From the NCBI GenBank assembly GCA_030583665.1, contig CP129469.1:62001-126000 (forward strand): DNA of 64,000 nt, written 5' to 3'. The position numbers and the translations under genes were made by a program. Below the pieces are notes generated by a model, which saw only the letters and a program-made list of their open reading frames with translations, searched no databases and was not told the origin of the DNA. Below are positions 59,695 to 64,000 of this stretch, in pieces. Position 1 is the stretch's first letter. Each line of letters starts with the position of its first letter. This DNA is from Candidatus Jettenia sp. AMX2. Lineage in GTDB: Bacteria > Planctomycetota > Brocadiia > Brocadiales > Brocadiaceae.

Positions 59695-60939
59695 ATGCGA
59701 ACAAGACGTGTTGTTGTAACTGGCTTAGGGATATTGGCCCCCAATGGTAATGGTAAGGACGCATATTGGGATGCACTTATCCATGGGCGGTCAGGGATAA
59801 GGAAGATTGCTTCGTTTGATCCCTCTCCTTTTAATACACAAATTGCAGGAGAAGTAAAGGATTTCGATCCTTGTGAATATTTTGATCCGAAATTGGTTAA
59901 AAGAAGTGGCAGGTTTACCCATTTTGGCATTGCAACGGCAAAGATGGCGGTAAAGGATTCTGCAATCGATTTCAACAAGGAGAACCCTGAGAGATGTGGT
60001 GTGTGTTTCGGAACAACAATCGGGGCGGAGAATGATATCTATGAAGGCCAGCATAAAAAATTCCTGAACTCTGGCCCAAAAGCGGTAAGCCGCTTTACGT
60101 CTTCTGAATTTACACCACACATAACAACGGGTTATGTCTGTTCAGAACTAAAGATTACCGGACCTAATTCTACGGTATCCTCAGGATGTTCCACGGGTCT
60201 TGATGTTGTGAACTGGGGGTATAATATGGTAAAACGGGGGGCAGTGGATATCGCAGTTGTAGGAAGCTCTGACGCCCCGATCTTCCCCTTTGCCATGGCT
60301 ACCTTCTGCGCCCTCGGAATCTTGTCGAAAAGAAATGAAGATCCCGAGAAGGCCTCACGGCCATATGATAGAGACCGTGACGGCATGGTACTTAGCGAAG
60401 GTGGCGCTTCGATAGTAATGGAAGAGTTAAACCATGCCTTAGAAAGAGGGGCAGATATCTATGCCGAGATCATATCCTGTGCATCTGCATCTGATGGCCT
60501 GGATGTTCTTCGGGTTGATTTGGAAGGGATGGGATTGGTTACGGCACTGGAACAGGCATTGGGTGCCGGGAGGGTCAGAAAAGATGAGATCGATTATATT
60601 TGTGCCCATGGGAATGCTATCCCAAGCTATGATATATCAGAAACAAATGCCTTAAAGGCTTTTTTCGGAGAGCGTGCGTATAAAATCCCGGTAAGTTCGA
60701 TTAAGTCTATGACAGGGCAACCTTTTGCTGCCGGAGGGGGGTTTCAGGTAGTAGCAACATGCCTTAGCCTTAAAAATGGTATTATCCCGCCCACCATAAA
60801 TTTGGATATACCTGATCCACTCTGTGACCTTGATTATGTACCACGTTATGCACGCTATTTCACTATGGACACAGCATTGATAAACAGCCATAGTGTTGGC
60901 GGTACTCATTCCGTACTCATATTAAGAAAATATTTTTAG
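59695..60939 (+). CDS. FabF-like beta-ketoacyl synthase with His to Gln change at the second His
   Basis: Condensing enzyme of 414 residues. Nucleophile Cys165 in SSGCSTGLDVV, first His305 in CAHGNAIPSYD, and conserved Lys in IKSMTG are all present. The second catalytic His (His340 in E. coli FabF, SMTGH) reads Gln342 (SMTGQPFAAGG). Offsets to E. coli numbering are a constant +2, so the assignment is firm. This C-H-Q arrangement could mean altered decarboxylation or condensation. No acyl carrier protein or other fab gene lies nearby. AGGAGG precedes the ATG. It is the middle gene of the radical SAM operon. Confidence 0.9.
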   Translation: MRTRRVVVTGLGILAPNGNGKDAYWDALIHGRSGIRKIASFDPSPFNTQIAGEVKDFDPCEYFDPKLVKRSGRFTHFGIATAKMAVKDSAIDFNKENPERCGVCFGTTIGAENDIYEGQHKKFLNSGPKAVSRFTSSEFTPHITTGYVCSELKITGPNSTVSSGCSTGLDVVNWGYNMVKRGAVDIAVVGSSDAPIFPFAMATFCALGILSKRNEDPEKASRPYDRDRDGMVLSEGGASIVMEELNHALERGADIYAEIISCASASDGLDVLRVDLEGMGLVTALEQALGAGRVRKDEIDYICAHGNAIPSYDISETNALKAFFGERAYKIPVSSIKSMTGQPFAAGGGFQVVATCLSLKNGIIPPTINLDIPDPLCDLDYVPRYARYFTMDTALINSHSVGGTHSVLILRKYF

Positions 60940-60950
60940 ACAGGAAGATT

Positions 60951-63509
60951 ATGCCAGCTCACCAGGTAGTGTTTCTTTTTTTATCTCTATTGATTGCCGG
61001 ACTGGGTTTGTTTGTCTTTTTAAGGAACCCGGTAAATAGTATTAATAAAAGATTTTGTATTTTTTCAAGCGCTATTTCTATATGGATAGCATTTAACTTT
61101 TTTATACACTTGTCTCTGGAAGCGGAGATAATTATTTTTAGAGTAAGATTGGTTTTCTGTTCTGCTGCTTTTATTCCTTTTACGTTTTTCTTTTTTTCTT
61201 CAATTTTTCCTGACCTTGAAGAGAAACATATCGATAGGTATCTAACTATATTATTCTTTTCTATAAGTATTTTTTTTGTGGTTTTTTCTTCAAAAAATGT
61301 TGATAGTGTATTCTTTGATAAAAATACACCCTATATTAAGCATGGTAAGTTGTTTCCTTTGTTCTGGCTATATTTTATATCTTGTATGGCATATTCATTA
61401 TATAACCTTTACAAAAAAAGTATTAACTATTACGGAATAAAGAGATTGCAGATACAATATGTATTCCTGGGAGTCGCACTATCAGTGTTTTTAGGGGTTG
61501 TTACAAATTTTATTTTGCCTTTATTGAATATTTGGCATGCCGAGATGTATGTGCCCCTGGTGTCCATTCCTATCCCCGTGGCAGTAGCGTATGCTATTGT
61601 AAGATATCATCTCATGGATATTAGTGTAGTAATCAAGCGGGGTACTGTTTATTTTATCCTAACGATAATTCTTGGTGGAGTTTATTCTGTTGTTGGATTA
61701 TTTCTGAGCAGCATACTTCCTGTGTCGGAATATAAAAACACCGTCACAACAATAACTTCCACAGTTATAACAGTCTTAACACTAGCATTTACAAGAGACT
61801 ACATTCAAAACATTGTCGAAAAAACCCTGTTTCATATCCGGTATAGCCATTCAAAGATCCTCAGTGACTCCACATTGTTATTTTCGTCTATTCATGAACT
61901 GAATGAACTCCTCTGTAATGCGATTCAATATTTGTATGATTCTGTAGGTATTGAAAAAATATGCATACTGATGAACGGTGCTGAGGCGAAAAACTATATT
62001 CCAAAGGCATCGATAAATTTTTCCTCTCCGGAGAGTTTATCTCTTTCCTGCCAGGATGCCATTGTTACCTGGCTTTATCAGAACAGGATCGTTCTCTCGA
62101 GAGATCATCTACAACGTTTTGCTAGGAGAAAATCTGACCATTTTCTGGAGGATACAATGGCATCCCTGGGTGTTGAGATCTGTATTCCGGTTTTCCAGGA
62201 TGAAGACCTTGTTGGTATCATCCTTTTGGGAAAGAAGATAAACAAAAAGATTTTTACGCAGGAAGATATCCAGATGTTTCTGGCCTTTTCCGGTCAGCTT
62301 GCAATGGCAGCCAGTAACGCACGCCTCTATATGGGCTTAAGAGAGGCAAAAATATACAGGGACAACATTCTGCAGTGCCTGAAAAATGGTGTCATTGTTG
62401 TGGATAACGATGGGCATGTGACCATTATGAATAGTGAAGCGAAAAGAATCCTCGGTTTAAAGGAGACCAATTCAATACTACTGAGAAATACTGGCGATGA
62501 CATTTCCCGTGCAATCGGTTATACATTGAAAAGCGATATTGAGTATCAGAATATTGAAATACTGATCGACAACGGAATAAAGAAAATACCCTGTGGAATA
62601 ACAACAACAAGGCTGAAGACTGAAGGTGGAGAGGTAATTGGCGCCCTGGCTATTTTAACCGATTTAACAGAATTAAAATTGCTTCAGGCAGAAAAACAAC
62701 ATGCAGACCATCTTGCCCGGCTTGGAACCCTTTCTGCCCATATCGCACATGAAATAAAAAATCCGCTGGTAGCTATCAATACCTATTTTCAATTGCTCCC
62801 TTATAAGAAAAATGATGAGGAATTTCATAACGACTTTCAGAAAATCGCAGTAAAAGAAATAGACAGGATTAACCGGATAATAGAAGATTTGTTAGATCTT
62901 GCAAAACCTTCCAAACCTGTCTCTCAGGCGATGGACCCTTGCTCTGTCATTACAGATACGGTTAATTTTCTTAAAAATACCGCCGCCGAGAAAAATATCG
63001 GAATAACTACCGTCTTTGAGGAAAAGAACTGTCAGGTTCTTGCAGACGAGGATAAGATAAAACAGGTGCTTTTGAATATTCTGCAAAATAGTATTGAAGC
63101 GCTGCAGATACATGGGCGTATTGAGGTAACCACCTTTGTGATAGAAAATCCTTTTGATTACAGAAAAATGGCAAAGACAAAACCCGGCAGTGTTTTCTTT
63201 TCCTTTGCACCGGATTCACAGCGGCACATATCGAAAAGTCCATATTTTGTTATTAAGGTTTACGATAACGGTACCGGAATATCTGCTGAAAAGGTGCCGC
63301 ATATTTTTGAACCGTTTTTTACCGATAAAGAGAAAGGTACCGGTCTGGGCCTCGCCCTTGTATATAGAATTCTAAAAGATCATTATGGATTTATGTATGT
63401 TGAAAGCAAAGAAGGTTCCGGAACAATTTTCTATATTGGCCTGCCGTTGAATCCAATAAATGTTGATAGTGATGTCAGTTCTTTCATAAATACCAGGGAT
63501 TTATCCTAA
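60951..63509 (+). CDS. Membrane-bound sensor histidine kinase (7-8 TM, GAF, PAS, HisKA, HATPase)
   Basis: Protein of 852 residues. Residues 1-290 hold seven or eight membrane helices. A GAF-like domain spans about 300-465, with [26 protein letters not shown] domain follows about 475-590 ([18 protein letters not shown]). The phospho-acceptor His600 is in [15 protein letters not shown]. The HATPase has the N box ([12 protein letters not shown]), G1 (YDNGTGIS) and G2 ([13 protein letters not shown]). It resembles NtrB/PrsK-type kinases. No response regulator follows; the REC-GAF-PAS protein upstream is a possible partner. Confidence 0.9.
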   Translation: MPAHQVVFLFLSLLIAGLGLFVFLRNPVNSINKRFCIFSSAISIWIAFNFFIHLSLEAEIIIFRVRLVFCSAAFIPFTFFFFSSIFPDLEEKHIDRYLTILFFSISIFFVVFSSKNVDSVFFDKNTPYIKHGKLFPLFWLYFISCMAYSLYNLYKKSINYYGIKRLQIQYVFLGVALSVFLGVVTNFILPLLNIWHAEMYVPLVSIPIPVAVAYAIVRYHLMDISVVIKRGTVYFILTIILGGVYSVVGLFLSSILPVSEYKNTVTTITSTVITVLTLAFTRDYIQNIVEKTLFHIRYSHSKILSDSTLLFSSIHELNELLCNAIQYLYDSVGIEKICILMNGAEAKNYIPKASINFSSPESLSLSCQDAIVTWLYQNRIVLSRDHLQRFARRKSDHFLEDTMASLGVEICIPVFQDEDLVGIILLGKKINKKIFTQEDIQMFLAFSGQLAMAASNARLYMGLREAKIYRDNILQCLKNGVIVVDNDGHVTIMNSEAKRILGLKETNSILLRNTGDDISRAIGYTLKSDIEYQNIEILIDNGIKKIPCGITTTRLKTEGGEVIGALAILTDLTELKLLQAEKQHADHLARLGTLSAHIAHEIKNPLVAINTYFQLLPYKKNDEEFHNDFQKIAVKEIDRINRIIEDLLDLAKPSKPVSQAMDPCSVITDTVNFLKNTAAEKNIGITTVFEEKNCQVLADEDKIKQVLLNILQNSIEALQIHGRIEVTTFVIENPFDYRKMAKTKPGSVFFSFAPDSQRHISKSPYFVIKVYDNGTGISAEKVPHIFEPFFTDKEKGTGLGLALVYRILKDHYGFMYVESKEGSGTIFYIGLPLNPINVDSDVSSFINTRDLS

Positions 63510-63545
63510 CCGGGGTGAGTTTCGAGAGCCTGGTAATGTTGGGCA

Positions 63546-64000
63546 TTATCGTTGATAGAAAAGCTTTATTTCCCTGAAAACAACCTCACTAGCGTCCTTC
63601 ACATATTGCATTTCCGGAAGAGATTCCAGGAACACCCGTCCATATCTTTTGGTAATTACACGGCTATCAAAGATAATTACTGTACCCCTGTCATTGCGAC
63701 TGCGGATAAGTCTCCCAAAGCCTTGTTTGAACTTTATTACCGCCATGGGCAAAGAATAATCATAAAAAGCATCACCTCCGGCTGCTGTTATAGCTTCCGT
63801 CCTCGCTTCGATAATAGGCTCGGTAGGCACCCTGAATGGCAGACGGGTAAGGATAACGCATTGCAAAGCATCTCCTTTGACATCGATCCCTTCCCAGAAA
63901 CTGTCTGTTGCAAAGAGGACAGACGTAATATCTTTTTTAAAAGCCTCAAGAAGATTGTAGCGGTTATCCATTCCCTGTTTTAAACAGGTATATCCGAGTT
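63546..64000 (-). CDS. C-terminal part of a DinG/XPD-like ATP-dependent helicase (truncated at window end)
   Basis: The minus-strand frame stays open to the window edge; upstream residues read LGYTCLKQGMDNRYNLLEAF. FATDSFWEGIDVKGDALQCVILTRLPF is helicase motif V and VIKFKQGFGRLIRSRNDRGTVIIFDSRV is motif VI, both typical of the DinG/YoaA branch of superfamily 2. The N-terminal half, with the Fe-S cluster region and Walker motifs, lies outside. Such helicases unwind DNA and R-loops during repair. It is convergent with the histidine kinase gene, 36 bases apart. Confidence 0.88.
   Translation of the reverse strand, partial: LGYTCLKQGMDNRYNLLEAFKKDITSVLFATDSFWEGIDVKGDALQCVILTRLPFRVPTEPIIEARTEAITAAGGDAFYDYSLPMAVIKFKQGFGRLIRSRNDRGTVIIFDSRVITKRYGRVFLESLPEMQYVKDASEVVFREIKLFYQR

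Overview
The window is a gene-dense chromosomal segment of low to moderate GC (about 40% by eye) from a Gram-negative bacterium, most likely a planctomycete and probably an anammox-type one (Candidatus Brocadiales). Supporting signs are a member of the planctomycete/verrucomicrobial-restricted Minf_1886-like family (13626-14069), a three-domain NifU, an archaeal-type RNA ligase with its PIN partner, an AhbC/NirJ-type radical SAM protein, a fused SecDF, and FadL and YajC proteins that imply an outer membrane. The genus is an inference. No rRNA, tRNA, CRISPR array, prophage or complete insertion sequence was seen.

Layout. 1-4.3 kb is a mixed accessory stretch: the end of a membrane protein, an iron-sulfur flavoprotein, a small basic orphan, a Uma2 nuclease, a DJ-1/PfpI protein and a MaoC-like protein. 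4.5-7.6 kb holds a GlmU-like hexapeptide protein, then an RNA-ligase partner (PIN fold) facing an ATP-dependent RNA ligase. 7.8-16.8 kb has an RCK-DHH fusion, a lipoprotein with seven 19-residue Cys/His repeats, an FxLYD protein, PSP1-metG, and tilS. 16.8-22.2 kb has a large TPR protein, a PLD-like protein that lacks its catalytic residues, a MITE-like element and a DegP/HtrA protease. 22.3-31.9 kb has nifUS diverging from pepA, then uvrA and a small type II secretion/pseudopilin group. 32-41.9 kb is the replication and repair core: dnaA-dnaN-dciA(DUF721)-gyrB without recF, a DksA-like protein, a TPR protein with two RNA polymerase alpha-CTD-like domains, ruvAB and queH. 42-50.3 kb holds spoIID-like, tgt-yajC-secDF, a LysM protein and a PQQ-type beta-propeller. 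50.4-51 kb is a repeat-rich spacer. 51-64 kb has ahbC, a methyltransferase, a FadL porin, two-component proteins (one HD-GYP gene damaged at its 3' end), a radical SAM-ketosynthase-histidine kinase operon, and the start of a minus-strand DinG-like helicase gene.

How the genes fit together. Housekeeping operons are clear: replication initiation, Holliday junction processing, queuosine (tgt with queH nearby), Sec translocation (yajC-secDF) and Fe-S assembly (nifUS). Several sigma70-type promoters with 17-bp spacers are visible, including a divergent pair between nifU and pepA and an overlapping divergent pair between the pseudopilin genes and dnaA.

The most unusual items are the radical SAM/ketosynthase operon whose ketosynthase has Gln in place of its second catalytic His, the TPR-alphaCTD fusion, the seven-repeat Cys/His lipoprotein, the SecDF whose SecF-side periplasmic region is expanded into five repeat units, and the frameshifted HD-GYP regulator.
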